Positions 9,139 through 17,593 of a DNA stretch of 64,000 nucleotides are shown here, piece after piece. Position 1 is the stretch's first letter. Every line of letters begins with the position of its first letter. Position numbers and translations under genes: made by a program. Source of the DNA: Burkholderiales bacterium (GTDB taxonomy: Bacteria > Pseudomonadota > Gammaproteobacteria > Burkholderiales > UBA6910); NCBI GenBank assembly GCA_026005015.1, contig BPKG01000001.1, forward strand, positions 625,501 through 689,500, written 5' to 3'. The notes below the pieces were generated by a model. That model searched no databases. It had not been told where the DNA came from and was given only the letters and a program-made list of their open reading frames with translations.

Positions 9139-10008
9139 ATGGCGGAGATACCCCGAGAGGGAAATCCTGGCACAGCCGAGCCAGCGCGCGAGGCGGTGGA
9201 GGCGACCTACCGCGCCGAGTCCCGGCGAGTGCTCGCCACCCTGATCCGCCTGCTCGGCGACTTCGATCTCGCCGAAGAAGCGCTGCACGATGCCTTCAAG
9301 GCCGCTTTGAAGCAATGGCCCCAGGAAGGCATGCCGGCCAACCCCCGGGCGTGGCTCGTCTCCACCGGCCGCTTCAAGGCGATCGACGGCATCCGCAAGC
9401 GCGCCCGCTTCGATCCCCTGGACGAGATGGCCGAGCAGGTGGAGGCGATCGTTGCCGACGCGCCGGCGTGGAGCGGCGACGAAGACATCGAGGACGACCG
9501 GCTGCGGTTGATCTTCACCTGCTGCCATCCGGCCTTGTCCCCCGACGCCCAGGTGGCGCTCACGCTGCGGGAAGTGTGCGACCTCGCCACCGAAGAGATC
9601 GCCCACGCCTTCTTGATTCCCGCCCCCACCCTCGCCCAGCGCATCGTGCGCGCCAAAGCGAAGATCCGAGAGGCCCGCATTCCCTATCAGGTGCCCGAAC
9701 GAGCCGAGCTCCCCGAGCGGCTGGACAGCGTGCTGCGGGTCATCTACCTGGTGTTCAACGAAGGCTACGCCACCAGCTCGGGTGCCTCCCTCACCCGGCC
9801 CGATCTCTCGGGGGAGGCGATCCGGTTGGGGAGGCTGCTGGTCGAGCTGTTGCCTGAACCCGAGCCCACGCGGCGCGGGCGGAGCTGTGCCGGCGGCTGG
9901 GAAGGACGGCGGAGGCCCGGGCTCGCTTACCAGCGAGCCCTTGCCCTGACGCGCCAGGCGCCGGAGCGGCGGTTTCTCGGACGGCGGCTGGCCGAGCTGC
10001 AAACTTGA
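9139..10008 (+). pseudogene. ECF42-type sigma factor with internal deletion and double frameshift (289 residues)
   Basis: The N-terminal sigma-2 and sigma-4 regions are intact (YRAESRRVLATLIRLLGD; LTLREVCDLATEEIAHAFLI). The DUF6596 part (VFNEGYATSSGASLTRPDLS) follows. Family members are about 400 residues and continue into a TPR-like C-terminal domain. Here the protein passes from LLVELLPEPE straight into the last 45 or so residues. From about 9864 to 9927 the conserved tail (AHAARAELCRRLGRTAEAR) lies in the +2 frame. A second indel then restores the frame for YQRALALTRQAPERRF. About 100 residues are missing and about 20 are scrambled. The sigma domains could still work without the C-terminal domain; I read it as decaying. 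The YciI/DGPF gene nearby fits the ECF42 context. Confidence 0.8.
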
Positions 10009-10328
10009 TCGGTCCATTGTCGATTTGGCGCCCCGCCGAACGACTATGGATCGTAAACGGCCCTCAAAGCCGGAGGCGGCGCTCAGGCCGGCCGAAAACT
10101 ACACAGGCTTCAGAAACAAAGACTTAATCGAGGTACGTCGACTGTTCGAGCTGGAAGACTTCGAGACCGCGCTCGGCATGAAATCGGAGGCGGTCGAGCG
10201 CTGGCGCGAGATGGGGATCGGGACGAAGAAAGAGGCGCCATTCGAAGGGCCCCGCGCACATCCGGGACGGGGCCGTCATCGCCTTCTCCCCTTCTCCTTC
10301 TGCCGGCACCCAAAAGGAGCGAAACACC
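10009..10328 (+). other. Gene-poor stretch between sigma factor and VOC gene
   Basis: A possible small frame starts with ATG at 10046 (MDRKRPSKPEAALRPAENY...) and would run into the VOC gene in another frame to 10405. I recognise no domain in it and see no clear ribosome-binding site. It could be a remnant or non-coding. Confidence 0.3.
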
Positions 10329-10820
10329 ATGCAGAGAATCACCCCTTGCCTTTGGTTCGACAATCAGGCCGAAGAGGCCGCAAGGTTCTACACGTCGATC
10401 TTTAGGAATTCCAGGATCGGAAGAATCAGCCGCTATGGGAAGGAAGGCCACGAGATTCACGGAAGGCCCGAGGGGTCGGTCATGACCGTCGAGTTCGAGA
10501 TTGACGGTCACGGGTTTATCGCACTGAACGGCGGACCGGTCTTCAAATTCAACGAGGCCATCTCGTTTCAGGTACATTGCGAAACGCAGGAGGAGGTGGA
10601 CTATCTCTGGGAGAAGCTTTCCGAGGACGGCGACCCGAGTGCGCAGCAGTGCGGCTGGCTCAAGGACAAGTACGGCGTATCCTGGCAGATCGTTCCGACG
10701 GCCCTGATCGAGATGCTGCTGGACAAGGATGTCCGGCGAACCGAACGGGTCATGAAGGCGATGTTGCAAATGAAAAAGATCGAGATCGCGAAATTGAAGC
10801 AGGCATACGGGGAAGAATAG
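10329..10820 (+). CDS. VOC-superfamily (PhnB-like glyoxalase fold) protein
   Basis: 163 residues, preceded by AAAGGAG at a good distance. The opening RITPCLWFDNQAEEAARFYTSIF and the later GWLKDKYGVSWQIVPTAL match the PhnB-like/3-demethylubiquinone-methyltransferase-like branch of the vicinal oxygen chelate fold. These proteins bind a metal or small ligand; functions vary from resistance to isomerisation and cannot be assigned here. VOC and DGPF genes commonly accompany ECF42-type sigma factors. Confidence 0.88.
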   Translation: MQRITPCLWFDNQAEEAARFYTSIFRNSRIGRISRYGKEGHEIHGRPEGSVMTVEFEIDGHGFIALNGGPVFKFNEAISFQVHCETQEEVDYLWEKLSEDGDPSAQQCGWLKDKYGVSWQIVPTALIEMLLDKDVRRTERVMKAMLQMKKIEIAKLKQAYGEE

Positions 10821-10864
10821 CCAGCCCGTGCACGGGCCGCCCCCTCACCGAAAAGGAGAACGCA

Positions 10865-11242
10865 ATGAAATACCTGTGTCTGGTTTATCTCGACGAGAAA
10901 CGGCTCCCGGAGCTGCCCGACGAAGACTGCGTGGAATACGACGCGGCGATCCGCAAGAGCGGCCAGTGCATCGCCTCGGAGGCCCTAGAGTCCGTACATA
11001 CCGCCACTACCGTTCGGGTCAGGAACGGCAAGCTGTCCGTCACCGACGGCCCCTTCGCCGAAACCAAGGAGCAGCTCGCCGGCTCCTACCTGATCGAGGC
11101 GCAGGACCTGAACGAGGCCATCCAGCTAGCCTCGAAAATCCCACCGGCGCGGGTGGGCAGCATCGAGATACGACCGATCCGGCCGATCCGGGAGAAGGTG
11201 GCGGTCGAAGCGCAACGCAAGGCGAAAGAGACGAACCGATGA
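10865..11242 (+). CDS. YciI/DGPF-domain protein
   Basis: 125 residues, with AAAGGAG upstream of the ATG at 10865. The motif VTDGPFAETKEQLAGSYLIE is the DGPF signature of the YciI-like family, the usual neighbour of ECF42-type sigma factors. The stop overlaps the start of the next gene as ATGA. The molecular function of DGPF proteins in these clusters is not established. Confidence 0.9.
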   Translation: MKYLCLVYLDEKRLPELPDEDCVEYDAAIRKSGQCIASEALESVHTATTVRVRNGKLSVTDGPFAETKEQLAGSYLIEAQDLNEAIQLASKIPPARVGSIEIRPIRPIREKVAVEAQRKAKETNR

Positions 11243-12465
11243 AAACCGAGCCGCGAAAGGAACGATCGATGGCGAGCGATCCAGAGAAAACGGCAACTCG
11301 AACCCTGAATTCAGCCGCCCGCGCCCCACGCTCCCGGTCGACGGGTCGCGTGGTAGTGCTGGTCGCTACGCGCAAAGGGGCGTGGTTGTATCACGGCGAT
11401 GGAGCACGGAAGACCTGGCGGGTCGACGGGCCGCACTTTCTCGGTCACATCGTCAATCATCTCGTGCTCGACCCGCGCGACGGGCGGACGCTGCTCGCGG
11501 CGGCGAAGACCGGGCACCTGGGCCCGACCATCTTCCGCTCCACCGATCTGGGCCGCACCTGGAAGGAAGCAGAGCGGCCGCCGGCCTTCGCCAAAGCGCT
11601 GGACGGCAAGGGGCGCTCGGTCGATCACACCTTCTGGCTCACGCCGGCATACGCCGCCGAGCCGGACGTCTGGTACGCGGGAACTTCGCCCCAGGGGCTG
11701 TTCCGCTCCGAGGACGGCGGCGTCACGTGGTTGCCGTTCTCCAGCATCAACGACGACCCCCGGTACCGGAAGTGGATGGGCACCGTGCAGGACGGCACAC
11801 CGGACGGGCCGAAGCTGCACTCCATTATCGTCGACCCGCGCGATCCCAAGCATCTCTACTTCGCCATGTCGGGCGGCGGGGTGCACGAGTCGCGAGATGG
11901 GGGCCGGACCTGGGCGCCCCTCCTGAAAGGGCTCGACGTGGTGGAAGGTTTCGATGCGACCAACCCCACGTTCCACGACCCGCACTGCGTGCGGCTTTGT
12001 CCGAGCAACCCGGATCGGTTGTATCAGCAGAATCATTGCGGCATTTACCGGCTCGACCGCCCGTCCGACGAATGGGTGCGCATCGGCAAGACCATGCCCG
12101 AGCGGGTCGGCGACATCGGCTTCCCCATCGTGGTGCACCCGCGGGACGCGGACACCGCGTGGGTGTTCCCGATGGACGGCGCCACCGTCTGGCCGCGCAC
12201 CAGTCCCGATGGGGCTCCAGCGGTGTATGCGACCCGTGACGGCGGCGAGACCTGGCAGCGGCTCGACGACGGCCTGCCCAAAAGCCAGGCCTGGTGGACC
12301 GTGAAGCGCCAGGCGATGACGGCGGACGCGCAGGATCCCGTGGGCCTGTATTTCGGCACCACCAGCGGCGAGCTGTGGATGAGCCGGGACGAAGGTCGCC
12401 AGTGGGCCTGTATCGCGCGGCACCTTCCGGAGATCTACGCCGTGGAAGCGGCTGAATTACCGTAG
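11239..12465 (+). CDS. Asp-box (BNR/sialidase-like) beta-propeller protein
   Basis: 408 residues from the ATG that overlaps the YciI stop. The ATG at 11269, behind AAAGGA, gives 398 residues and is the better start. Five Asp-box motifs (SxDxGxTW) are visible: STDLGRTW, SEDGGVTW, SRDGGRTW, TRDGGETW and SRDEGRQW. They indicate a propeller related to WD40/YVTN/BNR exo-sialidase folds. There is no signal peptide, so it is probably cytoplasmic. It is followed 13 bp later by a MoaD/ThiS-like gene. Enzymatic activity is not evident. Confidence 0.85.
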   Translation: MKTEPRKERSMASDPEKTATRTLNSAARAPRSRSTGRVVVLVATRKGAWLYHGDGARKTWRVDGPHFLGHIVNHLVLDPRDGRTLLAAAKTGHLGPTIFRSTDLGRTWKEAERPPAFAKALDGKGRSVDHTFWLTPAYAAEPDVWYAGTSPQGLFRSEDGGVTWLPFSSINDDPRYRKWMGTVQDGTPDGPKLHSIIVDPRDPKHLYFAMSGGGVHESRDGGRTWAPLLKGLDVVEGFDATNPTFHDPHCVRLCPSNPDRLYQQNHCGIYRLDRPSDEWVRIGKTMPERVGDIGFPIVVHPRDADTAWVFPMDGATVWPRTSPDGAPAVYATRDGGETWQRLDDGLPKSQAWWTVKRQAMTADAQDPVGLYFGTTSGELWMSRDEGRQWACIARHLPEIYAVEAAELP

Positions 12466-12478
12466 GCAGACCCACCCG

Positions 12479-12736
12479 ATGAAAGTGCTCATCCCCAGCC
12501 CGCTGCGTTCATACACGGGGCGATCGTCGGTCGAGGCGAGCGGTTCCACCCTCGCCGCGCTCCTCGATGATCTGGACCGTCAATACCCGGGAATCCGCTT
12601 CCGCATGATCGACGAGCAGGACGGGATCCGGTCCCACATGCGCTTCTTCGTCGGCGGCAAGCAGGTCTTCGATCTGGCGCAGCCGCTGGGCGCCACCGAG
12701 GAAGTGATCATCGTCCAGGCGTTGAGCGGCGGCTGA
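12479..12736 (+). CDS. MoaD/ThiS-family small protein ending in Gly-Gly
   Basis: 85 residues with a ubiquitin-like beta-grasp pattern, ending in ALSGG so that the terminal di-glycine is free. Such proteins carry sulfur as a C-terminal thiocarboxylate after adenylation by a ThiF/MoeB enzyme. No activating enzyme lies nearby; the closest is MoeB/rhodanese at 57984-59156. Its partner appears to be the Asp-box protein directly upstream. Confidence 0.85.
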   Translation: MKVLIPSPLRSYTGRSSVEASGSTLAALLDDLDRQYPGIRFRMIDEQDGIRSHMRFFVGGKQVFDLAQPLGATEEVIIVQALSGG

Positions 12737-12866
12737 CGGCGCGGGACCTGCGCGCGGACGCGCCCAGCTTCAGGATTCCCACGCGCCGACCGAGAAGGGG
12801 ACTGTGTCGATTCGCGGTCGTTCCGAACGACTACCTGCAGATCGACCGCGGGCCTCCAACCGGGGC

Positions 12867-12908
12867 GTCGCGATACGAACCGGGAATGTTGCGATACGAT
12901 TCGGGATG
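12867..12908 (+). repeat. Two tandem 21-bp direct repeats
   Basis: GTCGCGATACGAACCGGGAAT (12867-12887) is followed immediately by GTTGCGATACGATTCGGGATG (12888-12908), with 16 of 21 positions identical. They lie in the 195-bp gap just before the MFS gene and could be a regulator site or chance. Confidence 0.45.
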
Positions 12909-12931
12909 ATCCAGGACGCCCTTGATACCCG

Positions 12932-14182
12932 GTGCACGAGCGCCCCGCCGAAGAAAACCGCCCTCCCGCCCGAGCGAGCGTGATCCTGCCCGCCGGCGCC
13001 GCACCCGAGGCGCGCCTGCTGCTCATCGGACGCGGCATGCGGGCGCTCTGCGACGGGTACGTCGCCGTGCTGCTGCCCGCTTACCTGCTGGCGCTGGGTT
13101 TTGGCACCTGGGAGGTGGGGCTGCTCAGCACCGCCACCCTGCTGGGATCGGCCCTCGCCACCCTGGCCGTGGGCGCCTGGGGACATCGTTTTCACCACCG
13201 CAGCCTGCTGCTCGGGGCGGCCCTGCTGATGACCGCCACGGGGCTCGCCTTCGCCGGCCTGTCCGCGTTCTGGCCGCTGCTCCTGGTCGCCTTCGTCGGG
13301 ACCTTGAACCCCAGCTCGGGGGATGTGAGCGTCTTCCTGCCCTTGGAGCACGCCCGCCTAGCGGAGGCCGCCCAGGGTCACGCCCGCACCGCGCTGTTCG
13401 CCCGTTACAGCCTGACCGGCGCGCTCGCCGCCGCCCTCGGCGCGCTCGCCGCCGCCGTGCCGGACGGCCTGGCTGGGCTGGGGATCGACCGCCTGGCCAC
13501 GCTGCGGATCATGTTCGTCGTCTACGGCGCGGTGGGTTTCGCGATCTGGAGGCTGTACGCGCGGTTACCGAGGCCGCCGATCCAGGGCGAGCCCCACCCG
13601 GCCGCACCCCTCGGGCCCTCGCGCCCCATCGTCATCAAGCTAGCAGCGTTGTTTTCGGTTGATGCCTTTGCCGGCGGGCTGATCGTGCACTCACTGCTGG
13701 CCTTGTGGCTGTTCGAGCGCTTCGAGCTGTCGCTCACGGCGGCCGGCGCATTCTTCTTCTGGGCGGGGCTTCTCACCGCCCTCTCCCAGCTCGCCGCGCC
13801 GTGGGTGGCCCGGCGCATTGGCCTGCTCAACACCATGGTGTTTACCCACATTCCCGCCAGCCTGGCCCTCATCGCGGCAGCGTTCGCGTCCCGCTTGGAG
13901 ATCGCGCTGGGCCTGCTGCTGCTGCGCGCGGCGCTTTCCCAGATGGACGTGCCGGTCCGCTCCGCCTACGTCATGGCTGTCGTCACCCCACCGGAACGGG
14001 CCGCGGCGGCGAGCTACACCGCCGTGCCCCGGAGCCTGGCCGCGGCGCTGAGCCCCTCCCTGGGCGGTGCCTTGTTCGCCGCCGGGTGGCTCTCAGCGCC
14101 GCTGGTGGCGTGCGGCGTGCTGAAGATCTTCTATGACCTGGCGCTGCTCAAGGCCTTCCATCGGGTGAGGCCGGCCCACTAA
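12932..14182 (+). CDS. MFS transporter
   Basis: 416 residues from a GTG start. It has about 12 hydrophobic segments in two halves, separated by a loop near residue 210 (RLPRPPIQGEPHPAAPLG). The loop after TM2 (GAWGHRFHHRSLLLG) resembles the MFS motif A region. The substrate is unknown. It stands alone between the MoaD-like gene and the protease gene. Confidence 0.87.
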   Translation: MHERPAEENRPPARASVILPAGAAPEARLLLIGRGMRALCDGYVAVLLPAYLLALGFGTWEVGLLSTATLLGSALATLAVGAWGHRFHHRSLLLGAALLMTATGLAFAGLSAFWPLLLVAFVGTLNPSSGDVSVFLPLEHARLAEAAQGHARTALFARYSLTGALAAALGALAAAVPDGLAGLGIDRLATLRIMFVVYGAVGFAIWRLYARLPRPPIQGEPHPAAPLGPSRPIVIKLAALFSVDAFAGGLIVHSLLALWLFERFELSLTAAGAFFFWAGLLTALSQLAAPWVARRIGLLNTMVFTHIPASLALIAAAFASRLEIALGLLLLRAALSQMDVPVRSAYVMAVVTPPERAAAASYTAVPRSLAAALSPSLGGALFAAGWLSAPLVACGVLKIFYDLALLKAFHRVRPAH

Positions 14183-14290
14183 GCCCCTGCCCCCTTGAAC
14201 CCGGGCGAAGGCCCCAGCAAAATCCCGCATGCCGAAGCATAACAACTGCTCCCCTGTCCCAGGCGCTCGTCCGAAGGAGTCAAGCGCACC

Positions 14291-15424
14291 ATGCGTACCC
14301 GCGGTTTCTCGCCATTTTCTGCGCCAGTCCTGCTGATCATCGCTGCTGCTCTCGTCCTGATCGCCTGGCAGCTCTGGCCGTGGATTGAATCGAGCGTCCT
14401 GGGGACCGATGCCGCGCCGAGGCTCGTCACGCCGCGAGGCAATCTGGCTGACGACGAAAAAGCCACCATCGAGCTGTTCGAGCAGACCAAGGACTCCGTG
14501 GTGTTCATTAGCACCCGAGAACGGGTCATGGACCTGTGGACGCGTAACATTTTCACCATCCCCCGGGGCACGGGATCGGGTTTCATCTGGGATGAGAAGG
14601 GCCACGTGGTAACTAATTACCACGTGATCGCCGGGGCATCGGAAGCACGCGTGCGCTTGAGTGACGGCCGGGACTATAGCGCAGCCCTGGTGGGGGCGAG
14701 CCCGGCCCATGACCTGGCGGTATTGCGCATCGGGGTGAGCGTAAACCGCCCTCCGCCCGTCCTCATCGGCACGAGCCACGACCTCAAAGTGGGGCAAAAG
14801 GTGTTCGCCATCGGCAATCCCTTTGGGCTGGACTGGACCCTCACCACAGGCATCGTCTCCGCCCTGGACCGGTCGCTGCCCGCCGGAGACGGCGAAAGTC
14901 TCATCGAGCACTTGATCCAGACCGATGCCGCCATCAATCCTGGCAACTCGGGCGGGCCGCTGCTGGACTCCGCCGGCCGGCTGATCGGCGTCAACACCGC
15001 CATCTATAGCCCTTCGGGGGCCTACGCCGGGGTGGGCTTCGCTGTTCCGGTGGACACCGTGAACCGGGTCGTGCCCCAGCTCATCGCCCACGGCAAGTAT
15101 GTGCGTCCCGCCCTCGGCATCCAGGTGGACGAAGGCCTCAACCGGGTCATGACCGAGCGCCTGGGCGTGCAAGGGGTGCTGGTGTTGCGGGTGACGCCCG
15201 GCTCATCCGCGGAAGCCGCGGGGCTCAGAGCGGCAAGGGTGCAACCCGACGGCCGCTTCGTCCCGGGCGACATCATCACCGGCATTAACGACCAGCCCGT
15301 GGACAGCGTGGCTAAGCTCCTTTCCCGGCTGGAGGACTTTCAGGTCGGCGACACGGTGAAATTGAACCTGTTGCGCGACGGCCACCCGGTCGACGTACAG
15401 GTCACGCTTCAAGCGGGAAGTTAA
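14291..15424 (+). CDS. HtrA/DegP-like membrane-anchored trypsin-like protease with one PDZ domain
   Basis: 377 residues with a good SD (GAAGGAG). One N-terminal membrane anchor spans about residues 10-32. The trypsin-like domain has the catalytic His in VVTNYHVIAG, Asp in PAHDLAVLRI and Ser in NPGNSGGPLL. A single PDZ domain follows (about residues 275-375: RPALGIQVDEG, PGDIITGINDQPV). It resembles DegS/HhoB-type proteases acting in the periplasm in quality control or stress signalling. No sigma-E genes lie nearby, so a DegS role is not shown. Confidence 0.92.
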   Translation: MRTRGFSPFSAPVLLIIAAALVLIAWQLWPWIESSVLGTDAAPRLVTPRGNLADDEKATIELFEQTKDSVVFISTRERVMDLWTRNIFTIPRGTGSGFIWDEKGHVVTNYHVIAGASEARVRLSDGRDYSAALVGASPAHDLAVLRIGVSVNRPPPVLIGTSHDLKVGQKVFAIGNPFGLDWTLTTGIVSALDRSLPAGDGESLIEHLIQTDAAINPGNSGGPLLDSAGRLIGVNTAIYSPSGAYAGVGFAVPVDTVNRVVPQLIAHGKYVRPALGIQVDEGLNRVMTERLGVQGVLVLRVTPGSSAEAAGLRAARVQPDGRFVPGDIITGINDQPVDSVAKLLSRLEDFQVGDTVKLNLLRDGHPVDVQVTLQAGS

Positions 15425-15461
15425 GCGCTTCCTGCTGTTCTTGGTTTCCATTTTCTTCCGG

Positions 15462-15485
15462 GGCTCTTCCCCTGATCGAGTGGGT
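15462..15485 (+). repeat. Left inverted repeat of the ISL3 element
   Basis: 24 bp beginning GGCTCTTCC and ending ATCGAGTGGGT. It pairs with the right repeat at 16747-16770. Confidence 0.75.
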
Positions 15486-15503
15486 AGCTTAGCCTGTTGA
15501 GCC

Positions 15504-16742
15504 ATGAGAGACATAGAGCTGTACGCCCAGATTCTTGGATTGCGGTCGCCGTGGAAGGTGGCCGAGGTGCAGTTGCTGCGCGAAGCCGAGGAGGTTCGGG
15601 TTCACGTCGTGCCGGAGCCTGGCGCGACGTGGACGTGTCCGTACTGTGGTCGGCCAAGCCCCGGCTATGACAGCCGGCGGCGCCGATGGCGGCATCTGGA
15701 TACCTGCCAGTACAAGACGGTGCTGGAGGCGGACGTGCCGCGGGTGCGGTGTGCGGAGCACGGCGTGGTGACGGTGTCTGTGCCGTGGGCCGAGCCGGGT
15801 TCGGGCTTCACGGCTTTGTTCGAGGCGCTGATCATCGACTGGCTGAAAGAGGCGAGTACCCAGGCGGTGGCGCGGCAATTGAAGCTGAGCTGGCATGCCA
15901 TCGACAGGGTGATGCAACGCGCAGTGCAACGGGGCATGGCCCGGCGCAAGGTGAGTTCGCCTCAGTATCCGAGTGTGGACGAGACGGCTTTTGCCCGGCG
16001 CCATGAATACGTGACGGTGGTGACCGACCAGGAGCGTGGTGTGGTGCTGCACGTGGCGGATGAGCGCAAGACGGAGAGCCTGGCGGCGTACTACGCCGAG
16101 CTGAGCGATGAGCAGAAGGCCCGTATCCAGGCGGTGGCGATGGACATGTGGCCGGCCTATATCCGCGCCACCGAGGCGCACATCCCGCAGGCCGAAGAGA
16201 AGATCGCCTTCGATAAGTTTCATGTCGCAAAGTATCTGAGCGAGGCGGTGGACAAGGTGCGTCGACAGGAGCATCGCAGCCTGCTGGCCGTGGGCGAAGA
16301 CTGCCTCAAGGGCAGCAAATATGACTGGCTCACCAATCCGGCCAATAGGACGTGCGCGCAGCAGAATCGGTTTCGTGCATTGCGCGACAGTAGCCTGAAG
16401 ACGGCGCGTGCCTGGGCCATCAAGGAATTTGCCATGGGCCTGTGGCACTACAACAGCCGCACCTGGGCCGCCAAAGGCTGGGCGCGCTGGCTGGCCTGGG
16501 CGGTGCGCAGCCGGCTGGAACCGGTAAAAAGAACGGCTGCGACCATCAAGAAACATCTGTGGGGCATCATCAACGCCGTCGTTTTGAAGGTGCACAACGG
16601 CCATGCCGAGAGCATCAACAGCCGCATCCAGCGCATGAAGAGCCGGGCGCGGGGCTTTCGCAATCGAGAGCGCTTCCGCAATGCCATCTACTTTCATCTC
16701 GGCGGCCTCGACCTATACCCGGCTCAGGTCGGAAATTGGTGA
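15504..16742 (+). CDS. ISL3-family transposase
   Basis: 412 residues. An N-terminal zinc-binding region (CPYCGRPSPGYD, RVRCAEHGVV) is followed by an HTH segment. The catalytic DDE domain begins at SVDETAFARRHEYVTVVTD, has AVAMDMWPAYIRA in the middle and ends near HNGHAESINSRIQ. It is full length and apparently functional. Base composition is slightly less GC-rich than the neighbours. Confidence 0.95.
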   Translation: MRDIELYAQILGLRSPWKVAEVQLLREAEEVRVHVVPEPGATWTCPYCGRPSPGYDSRRRRWRHLDTCQYKTVLEADVPRVRCAEHGVVTVSVPWAEPGSGFTALFEALIIDWLKEASTQAVARQLKLSWHAIDRVMQRAVQRGMARRKVSSPQYPSVDETAFARRHEYVTVVTDQERGVVLHVADERKTESLAAYYAELSDEQKARIQAVAMDMWPAYIRATEAHIPQAEEKIAFDKFHVAKYLSEAVDKVRRQEHRSLLAVGEDCLKGSKYDWLTNPANRTCAQQNRFRALRDSSLKTARAWAIKEFAMGLWHYNSRTWAAKGWARWLAWAVRSRLEPVKRTAATIKKHLWGIINAVVLKVHNGHAESINSRIQRMKSRARGFRNRERFRNAIYFHLGGLDLYPAQVGNW

Positions 16743-16746
16743 TTCA

Positions 16747-16770
16747 ACCCACTCGATTTGCTGAAGACCC
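16747..16770 (-). repeat. Right inverted repeat of the ISL3 element
   Basis: 24 bp just after the transposase stop. It is the reverse complement of the left end, with about five mismatches. Confidence 0.75.
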
Positions 16771-17078
16771 GCAATTCAAAAGAGGCCTTTCTGTTCATTC
16801 TGACCGGCAGCCCGCTTGCAGAATCGACCCACGGCGACCTCAAGTTCACCGCGCCGCTGACCGCGATTACTGCGGCCGTGGTCGGCGTGATCCTCAACCT
16901 GTCGCTGTTCTTCGGCTATCACGTGCTATGGCCGCAAGGGTTTGCTGGGAACTTCGACTGGGTATCGGCCCTGATCGCGCTAGCGGCGGTCGTCTCGCTC
17001 TTCCGCTACCAGGTCGGCGTCATCCCGCTCATCGCGGCGTGCGGCGTGTCTGGCCTTGTCTACCAGCTCGTCCTTTGA
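16771..17078 (+). pseudogene. chrA: chrA chromate transporter, C-terminal remnant
   Basis: About 100 C-terminal residues remain. The segment PLTAITAAVVGVILNLSLFF, then GYHVLWPQG and FDWVSALIALAAVVSLFRY, matches the last membrane segments of ChrA (CHR family) chromate efflux proteins, which are about 400 residues long. The upstream part is missing and the remnant begins exactly at the right end of the IS. The rest is not on the other side of the IS, so DNA was deleted or rearranged. It is non-functional. Confidence 0.8.
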
Positions 17079-17164
17079 GAATGCCGGCCTAGACGACGAT
17101 AGGCTCTCCACAGGAAAAGCAAAGTCTATCGAGCGTAGCGATCCGAGGCCGCGGGTCACTGTGC

Positions 17165-17593
17165 TCAAGGATGATTGGGGATCGGTTCAGTCACGAAGCC
17201 GATCCGCCTCAGCCCGCTGGCTTGCGCATCTGACATCACTTCGACGACGTTTTCATAGAGCGTTTTGCGATCGGCTCGGATGTGCACTTCCGGTTGCGGT
17301 TCGCGCTTTGCCGCCTCGGCAAAGCGCCCCGGCAAGGCGGCCCGGTCAAGGGGTTGCTCATTCCAGTACACTTGCCCCAGCGTGTCGATGCTGATCGTGA
17401 TGGTCTGCGGTTTTGCTTCGTTGGGCTGGCTGGTGGCACGCGGCAAGTCGATCTTCACCGCGTGGTGCATGACTGGAATGGTGATGATAAAGAGAATCAG
17501 CAGCACCAGCATGATGTCCACCAGCGGCGTGGTGTTGATCTCGGCGTTGAGATCGTCGTCTTCGCTCAGTGTCGAGAAAGCCATCATGCTCAC
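17165..17593 (-). CDS. exbD: Biopolymer transport protein ExbD
   Basis: 142 residues from the GTG overlapping the exbB stop (ATGs at 17587 and 17584 are alternatives). One N-terminal membrane helix is visible (LVDIMLVLLILFIITIPVM) with the conserved aspartate in INTTPLVDIM, and a periplasmic ExbD/TolR domain follows. With ExbB it forms the proton-driven motor for TonB. It is the last gene of the receptor-tonB-exbB-exbD unit. Confidence 0.93.
   Translation of the reverse strand: MSMMAFSTLSEDDDLNAEINTTPLVDIMLVLLILFIITIPVMHHAVKIDLPRATSQPNEAKPQTITISIDTLGQVYWNEQPLDRAALPGRFAEAAKREPQPEVHIRADRKTLYENVVEVMSDAQASGLRRIGFVTEPIPNHP

Larger units (their letters stand above)
15461..16770 (+). mobile_element. 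Complete ISL3-family insertion sequence
   Basis: An intact transposase gene lies between imperfect terminal inverted repeats. The left end has GGCTCTTC followed by ATCGAGTGGGT (15462-15485). The right end, in reverse complement, has GGGTCTTC followed by ATCGAGTGGGT (16747-16770). The first 24 bp match at about 19 positions. I see no 8-bp target duplication flanking it. The right end abuts a truncated chrA, while the left flank belongs to the protease region. Confidence 0.85.

Noticed and set aside
8669-17078. Genomic island integrated at ssrA
   Set aside because: The 3' end of tmRNA is a frequent integration site and accessory genes follow, but I found no integrase gene and no repeat of the tmRNA 3' end downstream. 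Only the ISL3 element is demonstrable.
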